A DNA stretch of 13,266 nucleotides from Candidatus Hermodarchaeota archaeon (GCA_016840185.1 JAEOSV010000038.1:1-13266), one strand, 5' to 3'; shown: positions 1-7,150, numbered from the stretch's first letter. Notes: generated by a model not told the origin, from the sequence alone. Numbers and translations: made by a program.

Positions 1-895
1 AGAATTCCCCATATAGATCAGCATGGGTCTTCATCGCATATTCAATGGAGTAAGGAAGAACCATACCTACTGTGATGCCGTGGGGCATTTTGAACACCGC
101 CCCCATTGAGTGCCCGAATGAATGGGTAATGCCCAAGAAGGAATTACTCCAAGCCATCCCACCAATGGTTGCCGCATTTTGGACCTTTTCGCGTGCTTCG
201 GAATCATTGGGATTTTCGAAGGCCTTTGGCAGGTATTCGAATATCATCCGCGTTGCATGGATGCTCAATCCATTGCTGAAGTCATTCCTCCATTGGACGG
301 TATATCCGTCAATTGCTTGGGCGAGGGCATCCATTCCTGAGGATGCGGTCACTTGTGTCGGCATTGACATAGTTAGCGCGGGGTCCAGAATGGAAATGTA
401 AGGCATTAGCTCAGGGTGAGTCAGCTCCATCTTATTCCGATCTTTCGAATCCGTTATGACAGCAGCCCAAGTAGCATCAGACCCGGTTCCAGATGTTGTT
501 GGGATGGCAATCAACGTAGTTTTAGAAACCGAGATGGTTGTTAGGGGAGTAATATCGATAATGGGATGCTCCGGGTGTTCATTCAATATCCGAGCCACTT
601 TAGCGACGTCCATAGCCGATCCACCTCCCAAACCAATGATGAGATCAGGATTAAAGGCCCGAACTTTTTTCGCACAGGCTTGGGTAATCGTGTCAGGAGG
701 TTCTGGAGTTACTTCATCAAAGAAGGCCACTTCCTTTCCACCTTCCTTCAACTTCTCTAGAACCTTGTCCAAGAACCCTAATTTTGCTATGGTTTTGTCA
801 GTCACAACGAATGCGCGATTACCCTCAAGTTCCTTTAGATGGTCAAGTGCACCATCACCAAAGACGATGAGTCGAGGAGAGCGAAAATACCACAT
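1..895 (-). CDS. Iron-containing (type III) alcohol dehydrogenase, 3' end outside window
   Basis: NAD(P)-dependent alcohol/aldehyde oxidoreductase of the iron-ADH family (PF00465). 298 residues are present and roughly 85-90 C-terminal residues are missing beyond the left edge. The nucleotide-binding GGGSAMD is at residues 90-96, followed by PTTSGTGSD near 132-140. The metal-site region SGMDALAQAIDGY (186-198) supplies Asp189, and THSFGH with MPHG supplies His258 and His272, 14 apart as in FucO. The usual second ligand His, four residues after the Asp, is Gln193 here; such Gln variants occur in parts of the family. The ATG at 895 follows GAGGT with 9 bases between, and an in-frame TGA lies just upstream. 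It lies 131 bases downstream of the SCP2 gene on the same strand and may share its transcript. The substrate cannot be told from sequence. Confidence 0.93.
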   Translation of the reverse strand, partial: MWYFRSPRLIVFGDGALDHLKELEGNRAFVVTDKTIAKLGFLDKVLEKLKEGGKEVAFFDEVTPEPPDTITQACAKKVRAFNPDLIIGLGGGSAMDVAKVARILNEHPEHPIIDITPLTTISVSKTTLIAIPTTSGTGSDATWAAVITDSKDRNKMELTHPELMPYISILDPALTMSMPTQVTASSGMDALAQAIDGYTVQWRNDFSNGLSIHATRMIFEYLPKAFENPNDSEAREKVQNAATIGGMAWSNSFLGITHSFGHSMGAVFKMPHGITVGMVLPYSIEYAMKTHADLYGEF

Positions 896-919
896 AGACA
901 AACTACCTCAATTCGCTCA

Positions 920-945
920 TGAAGGGGAGCAAGTTTTCCCCTTCA
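920..945. repeat. Perfect 9-bp inverted repeat between the SCP2 and alcohol dehydrogenase genes
   Basis: The arms TGAAGGGGA (920-928) and TCCCCTTCA (937-945) are exact complements around an 8-base loop. The repeat lies about 25 bases ahead of the alcohol dehydrogenase start, in the 131-base gap after the SCP2 gene. On the minus-strand transcript it would form a stable hairpin near the ribosome site. It could be a processing or attenuation element, or an operator. No long T-run follows it on the minus strand, so a simple terminator is less likely. Confidence 0.6.
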
Positions 946-1026
946 CGAAACTACAACCACTATTATGTTCCAGTAGAAAAGTGGATAGGATGAGTAGGAG
1001 CCAGAAACTTAACCCAAGCCGTTGAC

Positions 1027-1434
1027 TTAGAATTCGGTTTTTATCATCTGTGCTGTTCGAACCAATTCTTTAGCTGCTCGGGTTGCACGCATGACTTTGG
1101 CCCGATCACCGGTCAATTTCATCTTCCGTGTTAATAGGGCTTTGATAGGATCCAATCGACCTTCGATAATTTCTTTCCAGTTGGCATATTCACCTTCGTA
1201 GATGAAGGCAGTTTCTTTAGCGTCACGATTTGGAAGCATAGCGTGGTCTCGACACTTTCCATGCCATAGATCCATCCACATAACAATTTCTTCATCATTT
1301 CCACCTTCTTTTGATGGATAAACAATGAAAAGGAAGTCGCCTTCCCATGTTTCTGCAGCTTCTGCGTAGGCTTCGTTTTCATTAAGCGTTACGACAAATT
1401 GCCCAATCCATTCAGGAGCACCAAATTTTACCAA
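1027..1434 (-). CDS. SCP2 sterol-binding-like domain protein
   Basis: Small single-domain protein of 135 residues resembling the SCP2 sterol-carrier family, which binds lipids or acyl-CoA in a hydrophobic tunnel. The best evidence is the C-terminal part: EGRLDPIKALLTRKMKLTGD (91-110), followed by a helix ending in AKELV, is the typical 'G..dp..al..gk.k..Gd...' SCP2 signature. The N-terminal half holds the expected beta strands (FLFIVYP, EEIVMWMDLW). There is no signal peptide or membrane helix, so it should be cytosolic. The start is TTG at 1434, with GGTGA six bases upstream and an in-frame TGA just before it. The alcohol dehydrogenase follows on the same strand, so a role in lipid or acyl-chain handling is possible but unproven. 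Confidence 0.8.
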   Translation of the reverse strand: MVKFGAPEWIGQFVVTLNENEAYAEAAETWEGDFLFIVYPSKEGGNDEEIVMWMDLWHGKCRDHAMLPNRDAKETAFIYEGEYANWKEIIEGRLDPIKALLTRKMKLTGDRAKVMRATRAAKELVRTAQMIKTEF

Positions 1435-1484
1435 GTGTATTCACCGAGGTTGACTCAAGTTACTGAGAGTGTAACCATTGTAGG

Positions 1485-1491
1485 TTTATAT
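1485..1491. promoter_or_regulatory. TATA-like box readable in both directions
   Basis: TTTATAT on the plus strand reads ATATAAA on the minus strand. It lies in the 126-base gap between the divergent SCP2 (start 1434) and phosphoesterase (start 1561) genes. A start point about 26 bases from its centre would give leaders of about 30 bases for SCP2 and 45 bases for the phosphoesterase, so one box could serve both. This is inferred from spacing and base composition only. Confidence 0.45.
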
Positions 1492-1560
1492 CTTGTACTT
1501 CCGTTCAAAGAATCTGACCCAAACGACTTATTACTAAGTGCCAGTGAAGTTTCACGACAT

Positions 1561-2349
1561 ATGAGTGTGAAAAAAATGGCAAAATATACACTTGTTCAGA
1601 TATCTGATTTGCACGTGGGTGAATCAGGATACCGGAAAGACATGATCGTCACCGCAATTGAAGAAATTAACAAAATGAAACCCAATCTCGTTATGATGTG
1701 TGGCGATTTGACCTGGAACGGGATTCGTAAGCAGTTCCAGGAAGCTCGAGATATGTTACAAAATATTGATGCGCCTGTCATATACACCATGGGTAATCAT
1801 GATGCTTCTAATGTGGGATATTTGATTTTTGAAGAACTCTTTGGCCCCCGATTTGTCGAACACAAAGACGATACAATCTTTCTTATGGCTGTTGATAGCT
1901 CCGAACCAGATTTAGACACAGGGCATATCGGTCGTGAAGGTCGGAATTTCATTGATAAGGCATACTCGAAAGTTGATAAAGAGCTATTGAAGGTGTTTGC
2001 CCTTCACCACCATCTAGTCCCAATACCACGTTCGGGTCGTGAGAGAGACATCATGGTTGACGCCGGAGATATGCTGGAATTACTAATGCACAAAGGCGTG
2101 AGTTTAATCCTCAGTGGACACCGCCATTATCCATGGGTCTGGCGTCTAGAAAACATGGTTCTCTCATATTCTGGAACTAGCGGGAGTCCCAGACTTCGTG
2201 GAAGTCCGTGTCAGAATTATAATATCATCACAATTGGTAAGAACACGATTGATATCTCAACAAAGCTTATCGGTGGTCCAACTCGGCGTCGTGGACGATA
2301 CCGTTGGGGTAAACGGGGAATTACTTCACGAAGTGAGAATTCAACCTAA
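1561..2349 (+). CDS. Calcineurin-like metallophosphoesterase
   Basis: Metal-dependent phosphoesterase (PF00149 superfamily), 262 residues from ATG 1561. All classic metal-site motifs are present in order: SDLHVG (Asp16, His18), GDLTWNG (Asp49), GNHD (Asn79, His80), the ALHHH histidines at 149-151, and SGHRH (His187, His189). The class III cyclic-nucleotide phosphodiesterase/Icc-like arrangement is closest, but cAMP, other phosphodiesters or nucleotides are all possible substrates. No signal peptide is seen. The tail is rich in Arg/Lys (TRRRGRYRWGKRG, 241-253), which could bind nucleic acid or acidic lipid. The frame stays open upstream to 1399, but that would overlap the divergent SCP2 gene, so the 1561 ATG is preferred; ATG 1576 is a second option. 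No strong ribosome site precedes either. Confidence 0.88.
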   Translation: MSVKKMAKYTLVQISDLHVGESGYRKDMIVTAIEEINKMKPNLVMMCGDLTWNGIRKQFQEARDMLQNIDAPVIYTMGNHDASNVGYLIFEELFGPRFVEHKDDTIFLMAVDSSEPDLDTGHIGREGRNFIDKAYSKVDKELLKVFALHHHLVPIPRSGRERDIMVDAGDMLELLMHKGVSLILSGHRHYPWVWRLENMVLSYSGTSGSPRLRGSPCQNYNIITIGKNTIDISTKLIGGPTRRRGRYRWGKRGITSRSENST

Positions 2350-2358
2350 TTGGTAAAC

Positions 2359-2466
2359 ATGAACGTGGTGGATTTCCCCAAGGTTGCGGGAATTGTACTG
2401 TATATTTCTGACATGGAAAAGGCACTTGCGTTTCACCCCGAGGGGTCAGGCTTGGAAGTAGTATAA
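2359..2466 (+). pseudogene. Truncated glyoxalase/VOC-family N-terminal fragment (35 codons)
   Basis: An ATG three codons after the phosphoesterase stop, in the same frame, opens 35 codons ending in TAA. The segments VAGIVLYISDMEKALAF and GLEVV match, in order and spacing, the first beta strand and helix of vicinal-oxygen-chelate (glyoxalase I/bleomycin-resistance) proteins, whose usual form is 'lyvsDmekalaFYrdvLGLevv'. Here the FYRDVLG part has become FHPEGSG, keeping the length but losing the usual Tyr. The frame stops where about 80-90 further residues should follow, and the next gene (minus strand) begins its stop region six bases later. It looks like the remnant of a gene lost by deletion. 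No ribosome site is visible. A genuine micropeptide is possible but less likely. Confidence 0.55.
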
Positions 2467-2471
2467 GCAGG

Positions 2472-3452
2472 CTAGCTTTGTTTTATTTCTTTCAGAAGCT
2501 TCGGATCGATATTGCGTCCACTGGCGATAATGGCAACCTTTGCTTTCTTCTCGAGTGTTACTCGTTTTTCGAGTAATGCTGCAATTCCAACGACACCAGA
2601 TGGTTCAAGGGTTTGTGCTTCGTGGTCAATGGTCCAACGAATAGCATCTCGAAGCCCATCTTCCTCAACTAATACTATGGTATCTACGAATTGCAAAGCA
2701 ATATCAAGATTCAATTGACTCGTGTTTCCTGCTAAACCATCTGCGATGGTGTGTTCAATGGGTACGTGGAAAAGCTGTTGCCGACGATAATTTTCATAGA
2801 AGGCACGCGTCGCTGTGGTCTGTACTCCAATGACCTGGATGCGTGGGTCGATGGTTTTTATCCACAAAGAGATACCGGAGATTAATCCGCCACCTCCGAT
2901 GGGCACAATCACCGCATTAGTGTCAGGTAAATCCTCGAGGAGTTCATAACCAACGGTTCCCTGTCCAGCAATCACCATAGGATCTGCATATGCATGTACG
3001 AGTGTCAATTGATTTTCATCAGCATACTTGACACTATACCTTGCTGCGTCATCGTAATTATCACCGTGTTCAAGAATTGTTGCCCCATATTGCTTACATT
3101 TCTTCATCTTCAACGGTGATGCATCATGAGGAACCACAACCGTTGCAGGTATTTCTCGTTGCTGAGCCGCATACGCAACAGCCAAAGCATGGTTACCGGT
3201 AGATGCCGTAACAACACCACGTTTAACAATTTCAGTAGGAAGCGACGCGATTTTATTATATGCTCCACGTAGCTTGAAAACCCCAGTTCGTTGTAAACAC
3301 TCCCATTTCACATGAACGGGCCTACCTGCTATCTTGGTCAAATGAGTTGAAACTTTCACCGGAGTTCGAATAATAACTCTCTCAAGGCGTTTGCGTGCTT
3401 GAAGAATCATCTTTGGGGTGACAGGAAGTGGTGTTGACGCCGATCGATCCAT
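2472..3452 (-). CDS. Threonine/serine dehydratase (PLP fold type II)
   Basis: PLP-dependent ammonia-lyase of the threonine dehydratase/serine racemase group, expected to turn threonine into 2-oxobutanoate (or serine into pyruvate) and ammonia. The 326 residues hold only the catalytic domain, with no C-terminal ACT regulatory domain, as in catabolic TdcB-type enzymes. The PLP lysine is Lys60 in RTGVFKLRGA, the substrate loop is STGNH (84-88), and the phosphate-binding glycine loop is GGGG (186-189). EPSG (283-286) and ASGRNID (310-316) close the active site. Two positions are odd: the common Ser two residues before the lysine is Val58, and SGGNID is SGRNID. ATG 3452 is preferred over GTG 3464 because AGGTG precedes it by 9 bases. 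Serine racemase or hydroxyaspartate dehydratase activity cannot be excluded. Confidence 0.88.
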   Translation of the reverse strand: MDRSASTPLPVTPKMILQARKRLERVIIRTPVKVSTHLTKIAGRPVHVKWECLQRTGVFKLRGAYNKIASLPTEIVKRGVVTASTGNHALAVAYAAQQREIPATVVVPHDASPLKMKKCKQYGATILEHGDNYDDAARYSVKYADENQLTLVHAYADPMVIAGQGTVGYELLEDLPDTNAVIVPIGGGGLISGISLWIKTIDPRIQVIGVQTTATRAFYENYRRQQLFHVPIEHTIADGLAGNTSQLNLDIALQFVDTIVLVEEDGLRDAIRWTIDHEAQTLEPSGVVGIAALLEKRVTLEKKAKVAIIASGRNIDPKLLKEIKQS

Positions 3453-3541
3453 AATATGATGCACCTAGGAATCTTGGATACGTAATTAGATTGATAATGA
3501 TTTCTTAGTCGGGCTTTTCACATTCCGCTCGGTTACGATTG

Positions 3542-3548
3542 TTTATAA
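3542..3548 (+). promoter_or_regulatory. TATA box of the zinc-ribbon protein gene
   Basis: TTTATAA is a good archaeal TATA element. A start point about 26 bases from its centre falls near 3571, giving a leader of fewer than 20 bases before the GTG at 3579 or the ATG at 3588, so the mRNA may be nearly leaderless. Confidence 0.5.
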
Positions 3549-3578
3549 GTCTGCATTTTCGTTAATGGAGAACAGAGC

Positions 3579-4064
3579 GTGACCCTTATGTCTCAAGATG
3601 AAGTTCAACAGAAACTCCATTGTCGACGGTGTGGACGACCACGAATCATTAACCGCGTCAGCAAACCAAAGGAAGGCACAGTCAAATTATACATGACCTG
3701 TCCGGATCACCGCAGCGAAGTCGTTTATACCATGCCTGTGAGCCGCTACGAAGAAACCAGTGACCTGATCCGTGAACATGTACTCTTATGCAAAAAATGT
3801 GGCCAACCCGTAGATATCGCGGGACAACGAGCAGGCAATCGCACTACGACCCTCAACATTAATTGTCCAGAACATGGCAGCGGTGACCGCAAGGTCAACA
3901 ATTCACTCCTTGACCCGATACTTGCTGCAGTACCAACACAACAAGCAAGCAAGGCTACACCCGCTGCAGCAGCCACTACCACAAAATTCTGTGCAAGTTG
4001 TGGTTCACCAGTACCTTCTGCAGAAGCTCGATTCTGTCATCATTGTGGTGCATCACTGGAATAA
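3579..4064 (+). CDS. Protein with three zinc-binding modules, function unknown
   Basis: 161 residues with twelve zinc ligands in three modules. Modules 1 and 2 are near-duplicates of the form CxxCG...CPxH: Cys15/18 with Cys41-His44, and Cys71/74 with Cys96-His99. A low-complexity Ala/Thr/Gln linker (about 115-135) leads to module 3, a C-terminal zinc ribbon with Cys138/141 and Cys153/156, ending at the last residues. There is no membrane helix or signal peptide, so it should be cytosolic and may bind protein or nucleic acid. I do not recognise a named family for the N-terminal pair. The start is uncertain: GTG 3579 has GGAG eight bases upstream, while ATG 3588 would give a slightly longer leader. 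It converges with TrmI. Confidence 0.75.
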   Translation: MTLMSQDEVQQKLHCRRCGRPRIINRVSKPKEGTVKLYMTCPDHRSEVVYTMPVSRYEETSDLIREHVLLCKKCGQPVDIAGQRAGNRTTTLNINCPEHGSGDRKVNNSLLDPILAAVPTQQASKATPAAAATTTKFCASCGSPVPSAEARFCHHCGASLE

Positions 4065-4070
4065 TCTTGA

Positions 4071-4113
4071 TTTTTTACGCTCCTAGCGCCGGAGATAGGA
4101 GATCTGGCTAGGT
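4071..4113. terminator. T-run and stem-loop between convergent genes
   Basis: Six T's (4071-4076) just after the zinc-ribbon gene stop suit archaeal termination on the plus strand. They are followed by an imperfect hairpin: CCTAG (4082-4086) pairs with CTAGG (4109-4113), with inner CC/GG and AGAT/ATCT pairs. A second copy of the closing arm, CGCTAGG (4120-4126), overlaps the TrmI stop codon and can pair with CCTAGCG (4082-4088) instead. The pairing is visible; the function is inferred. Confidence 0.45.
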
Positions 4114-4121
4114 TTCCGTCG

Positions 4122-4910
4122 CTAGGGTTGACTTTTTCCAGGCGGATAAATCTTCCTCGCGGAAGTCAAATACCCTGTATGTCCAATCATACGCGTCGCT
4201 GGACGCGTTTTCCCCGAGCGAACAAGAATTTCCCGTTCAATGAGTTCACGGGTCATAATTTCTATAAAGTGTGAATCATAAAGCGCGTCAACCGTTCGTT
4301 GGGTTTGTTCAATTGTCGGTGAAAACGATACAAAAACACCACTTCCATGTAACGCTTCATAGGCGAGAGGTACTACGTCCCAGGGGACGGCCATATCCAA
4401 AACCACCGCATCAACATCAGTTTCCTCAATGCCTTTGAGAATATCTTGTTGTTTTATCATAATCACATCGGTGAGGGCAACCTTCTCAATGTTCTTCTGC
4501 GCTTCTTTGGCGAAATCTTCACGTACCTCATACGAAAAGACCCGCCCAGCAGGTGCTACATGAAACCCAAGAAGGGAAGTCAAGGCACCACTTCCCGTCC
4601 CTGCCTCAACAACCACTGATCCAGGACCGATGCCTGCTAACAACAAGATGAGTCCAGCATCCTTGGGATATACGATATTGGTTTGCCGACCCATTTTGAT
4701 CGCTCGATCACGTGGTAAAGGAGTAAGCGCCGCCACGAAAGCCCCAAGGCTCGTAGCAATTAAACTGCCATATGGTTGACCGATAACATTGTCAAAATCT
4801 AAAATTCCTCTGTGGAGATGGAACTTCTTCCCCGCTTCAACACGTAATAGCCAATGACGCCGCGAATCTAAATAAAAAAGAACCTGATCGCCGTTACGAA
4901 TCTTCGTCAT
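4122..4910 (-). CDS. trmI: tRNA (adenine-N1-)-methyltransferase TrmI
   Basis: S-adenosylmethionine-dependent enzyme that makes 1-methyladenosine in the T-loop of tRNA: position 58, and in archaea such as Pyrococcus abyssi also position 57, where m1A leads to 1-methylinosine. The 262 residues match the archaeal length. A small N-terminal beta domain contains GDQV and the HRGILDFDNVIGQPYG region. The family signature RQTNIVYPKDAG is at 75-86, SAM motif I (VVEAGTGSGALT) is at 100-111, the ribose-binding acidic residue is Glu128, and the active-site motif LDMAVPWD is at 171-178. The C-terminal TRPATRMIGHTGYL (235-248) is typical. ATG 4910 is chosen because GGTGGG lies 5-6 bases upstream and the protein then starts like P. 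abyssi TrmI; GTG 4925 would add five residues. It is expected to act as a homotetramer in the cytosol. Confidence 0.94.
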   Translation of the reverse strand: MTKIRNGDQVLFYLDSRRHWLLRVEAGKKFHLHRGILDFDNVIGQPYGSLIATSLGAFVAALTPLPRDRAIKMGRQTNIVYPKDAGLILLLAGIGPGSVVVEAGTGSGALTSLLGFHVAPAGRVFSYEVREDFAKEAQKNIEKVALTDVIMIKQQDILKGIEETDVDAVVLDMAVPWDVVPLAYEALHGSGVFVSFSPTIEQTQRTVDALYDSHFIEIMTRELIEREILVRSGKTRPATRMIGHTGYLTSARKIYPPGKSQP

Positions 4911-5044
4911 GGACACCCACCACACAGCCTAGCACACTTCTCCTTTTCAGCCTTCTGCCCACAAATTCAAAATGCCTTAGGAAATCAAAACCCAAAGAAA
5001 AACAGAGGAAACAGTTAAGGGCATTCTTGGCAATGTTTGAAAAC

Positions 5045-5050
5045 AGGAGG
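5045..5050 (+). promoter_or_regulatory. Strong ribosome-binding site that fixes a GTG start
   Basis: AGGAGG lies seven bases before GTG 5058. This favours GTG 5058 over the upstream in-frame TTG at 5037, which would place the ribosome site inside the coding region. Confidence 0.75.
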
Positions 5051-5057
5051 AAGCACA

Positions 5058-6047
5058 GTGGCAACAAAGCCTATTGAAACCATGACAGCTCTAAAGTGCC
5101 AATCCTGCAACGCTCCCCTCACCGTGAGTCCAGATGATGTGGTCATCGTTTGTGGCTATTGTGGATTTACGTCAACCATTGAGGGGGAGAAAGTTGAGAA
5201 TCATTTCGTCTTGAAGCCCACGATTGATGCGGGTGAAATCCGTGATAAAGTCACTGAGTGGGTGGGACGAGGTGGCAAAGCTCGTGTGACCGAATCACAT
5301 CTGCGATTCGTGCCCTTCTGGGTAGAGTCGATGCACGCTTTTACCGAGTATCAGGGGTATAAGAAACACACAGAAACAGAGTACTACACTGATTCGCAGG
5401 GTAAACGTCGTTCACGGAAGAAAATCGAATATGAGCCCATTCAGGGACAATTCAATGAAAACCGTTCCGTGAATGTCTTGTGTCGACGAGGCGCCACCTT
5501 CTACAGTTTAGGCGAATTGGATAAGGCACTTCATGTGACTAAGAGGGATATTCAACCCTTTGATTATAATGCAATCACCGCTGTGGAATCAAAGCCCCTC
5601 TTTTTGAACAGCGAACTCACCGACCCCGATGCTTATGAAATTGCCGAAACTTTTGTGGCCCAAGATCATCGCAGTCGTGCGGATGCGAGGGCAACAGAAA
5701 TCTGGGACTGCCATAGCCGAATTAGCAAAACAGGCTCGTATCTCTTGCATGTCCCGCATTGGCTCGTTCGTTACCAATTTGGTACTGAGACGTATCGTGT
5801 AGGCATTGATGGTCACACCAAGAAAGTCTTGAAAGGGGAAGTTCCCATTTCTGGTGGATTTCGTGGTGCAATGTTCTTTCTAAGCATTCTAGCGGTCCTA
5901 ATTGGCACCGTAGGAACATATTTTGTTGCACAACTACTCGCCCCGGACTACTCATTCTTTTCCTTAGCGCTGGTTGTTATCGCCATGATAATCGGACTCG
6001 TGGGGACCCAGCAAAGCTACAAGATGAGTGCGGAAAAACGAGAGTAA
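5058..6047 (+). CDS. Zinc-ribbon protein with two C-terminal membrane helices (YdjG-like), copy 1
   Basis: 329 residues. An N-terminal zinc ribbon (Cys14/Cys17 and Cys32/Cys35, CQSC...CGYC) precedes a mostly beta central region of about 220 residues. That region has the landmarks FVPFWVE (84-90) and LHVPHWLVRYQF (230-241), and the protein ends with two hydrophobic helices (about 268-292 and 299-317) and a charged tail. The topology suggests both large domains face the cytosol. The architecture resembles the TFIIB-type zinc-ribbon membrane proteins found beside SPFH genes, such as B. subtilis YdjG. A shared origin is inferred. The downstream gene, 19 bases away, is a paralogue with the same layout, so both are likely on one transcript. 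A Lys/Arg-rich insert (113-123, SQGKRRSRKKI) is absent from copy 2. No clear TATA box was found upstream. Confidence 0.8.
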   Translation: MATKPIETMTALKCQSCNAPLTVSPDDVVIVCGYCGFTSTIEGEKVENHFVLKPTIDAGEIRDKVTEWVGRGGKARVTESHLRFVPFWVESMHAFTEYQGYKKHTETEYYTDSQGKRRSRKKIEYEPIQGQFNENRSVNVLCRRGATFYSLGELDKALHVTKRDIQPFDYNAITAVESKPLFLNSELTDPDAYEIAETFVAQDHRSRADARATEIWDCHSRISKTGSYLLHVPHWLVRYQFGTETYRVGIDGHTKKVLKGEVPISGGFRGAMFFLSILAVLIGTVGTYFVAQLLAPDYSFFSLALVVIAMIIGLVGTQQSYKMSAEKRE

Positions 6048-6066
6048 TTGAAAGAAGGTGAAAATA

Positions 6067-7059
6067 ATGGCAAAGAAACATTGTCCAAATTGTGGCGGCG
6101 CATTAAACATCCATGCTGATGACGCCATCATCACATGCACGTACTGCGGTACAAGCTTCACACCTGATGGCTCGAAGATGAAAGAACATTATGCGCTTGC
6201 TGTTAATTACTCTCAAGGAGATGCACTGGATACTCTCAAAGCGTACCTGGTCAAAGTTCCTGGAGTTGCAGATGATTTAGCTGAAAAAATCCATTTGAAA
6301 GACCTCTCGATGACCTTCTATCCCTATTGGACGGTGACCGTCCACGGGGACGTGAAATACAAAGGAATCGACCGGAAGGCCACGTTTCGTGGACAGTCTG
6401 GTGGACGATATTCAAGTATCAATTGGGAATGGGTGGCAGAATCGGGACACCAAGAACAGACACGACAAATCCGATTATATGCTGGACCAAAAGCACGACC
6501 AGAAATCGTCAATTACCCAATCGCAACACGCTCACGTCGATACTTCAATCTTGAAGAAGCACAACAGTACACCGCGAATGTACTATTCTCAAAGGTTTCT
6601 GAAGAAACTGCTCGACAACAAGCCACCGCGGCAACACGTAATATGATTTATTCGCGAATCAATCGTGAAACAGAGAAAATTGACGATACACGAGAAACTT
6701 TCAATGTCACTGATCAAGCCTACATCCACGTACCAATCTATCACATTCAATTCACAGTGGGTGGTGGAAAAACCTACAAGGCAGCGCTCGATGCATCGAA
6801 TGGGCGTGTCTTATTTACTGATATTCCGACAACGACTAGTTTCAAAGCACGAACCATAGGTATGTCTGTAATCTGGTTTGCAATGACCATCGCTGGGGCC
6901 TTAATCACCTATCTGACTTACAATGGCACTCCAATCCTAGGATTGGCTCCAGAACTCCTCTTCTACGCAGGTATCGGATTGACAATAATCCCACTCATAC
7001 TAGCGATTCTAACACTCTACTATGGATTCCGCGGAACCGCAGCAGAAAGAGCCCAATAA
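6067..7059 (+). CDS. Zinc-ribbon protein with two C-terminal membrane helices (YdjG-like), copy 2
   Basis: 330 residues with the same order of parts as its upstream neighbour: a zinc ribbon (Cys6/Cys9, Cys24/Cys27; CPNC...CTYC), a beta-rich central region with FYPYWTV (84-90) and YIHVPIYHIQFTV (219-231), and two membrane helices (about 263-285 and 297-320). The aligned landmarks and nearly equal lengths show a tandem duplication that has diverged strongly. ATG 6067 follows AAGGTGA six bases upstream; GTG 6058 lies inside that ribosome site and is rejected. A heteromer of copies 1 and 2 in the membrane is a reasonable guess. No enzymatic motif is visible, so a scaffold or sensor role for the ribbon is more likely than catalysis. 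Confidence 0.8.
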   Translation: MAKKHCPNCGGALNIHADDAIITCTYCGTSFTPDGSKMKEHYALAVNYSQGDALDTLKAYLVKVPGVADDLAEKIHLKDLSMTFYPYWTVTVHGDVKYKGIDRKATFRGQSGGRYSSINWEWVAESGHQEQTRQIRLYAGPKARPEIVNYPIATRSRRYFNLEEAQQYTANVLFSKVSEETARQQATAATRNMIYSRINRETEKIDDTRETFNVTDQAYIHVPIYHIQFTVGGGKTYKAALDASNGRVLFTDIPTTTSFKARTIGMSVIWFAMTIAGALITYLTYNGTPILGLAPELLFYAGIGLTIIPLILAILTLYYGFRGTAAERAQ

Positions 7060-7084
7060 CCTCTTGAACAACTATTCAGAGGTT
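7058..7084 (+). terminator. Stem-loop directly after the zinc-ribbon pair
   Basis: AACCTCT (7058-7064), which includes the last two bases of the stop codon, is the exact complement of AGAGGTT (7078-7084). Inner TGAA/TTC pairs can lengthen the stem with a one-base bulge. No T-run follows, so it may mark a 3' end or a processing site rather than act as a classical terminator. Confidence 0.4.
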
Positions 7085-7150
7085 GAGATGAGGTAAGTGC
7101 AACTAAGAGTGGAACAATTATACTAAAGCATCGTTCAGACTCCAAAAGAG

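Noticed and set aside
72..1025. Plus-strand open frames of 64-189 codons
   Set aside because: They lie opposite the iron alcohol dehydrogenase, whose motifs are unmistakable, or in its short upstream gap, and encode low-quality peptides.
1399..1560. Upstream extension of the phosphoesterase frame by 54 codons
   Set aside because: It would overlap the start of the divergent SCP2 gene and cover the shared promoter gap; the added residues show no family similarity, and the metal-site domain begins right after the 1561 ATG.
2347..2466. Stop-codon readthrough joining the phosphoesterase to the VOC-like fragment
   Set aside because: The frames match, but the phosphoesterase is complete without it and half a VOC unit would not fold. 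A decayed neighbour gene is simpler.
4926..5044. Search for a promoter in the TrmI/zinc-ribbon divergent gap
   Set aside because: A/T-rich words are present, but none matches a TATA box at a convincing distance from either start, so no promoter is claimed.
6327..6859. Alternative-frame plus-strand ORFs inside zinc-ribbon copy 2
   Set aside because: They are shadows of a gene with clear zinc-ribbon and membrane signals and carry no recognisable motif.
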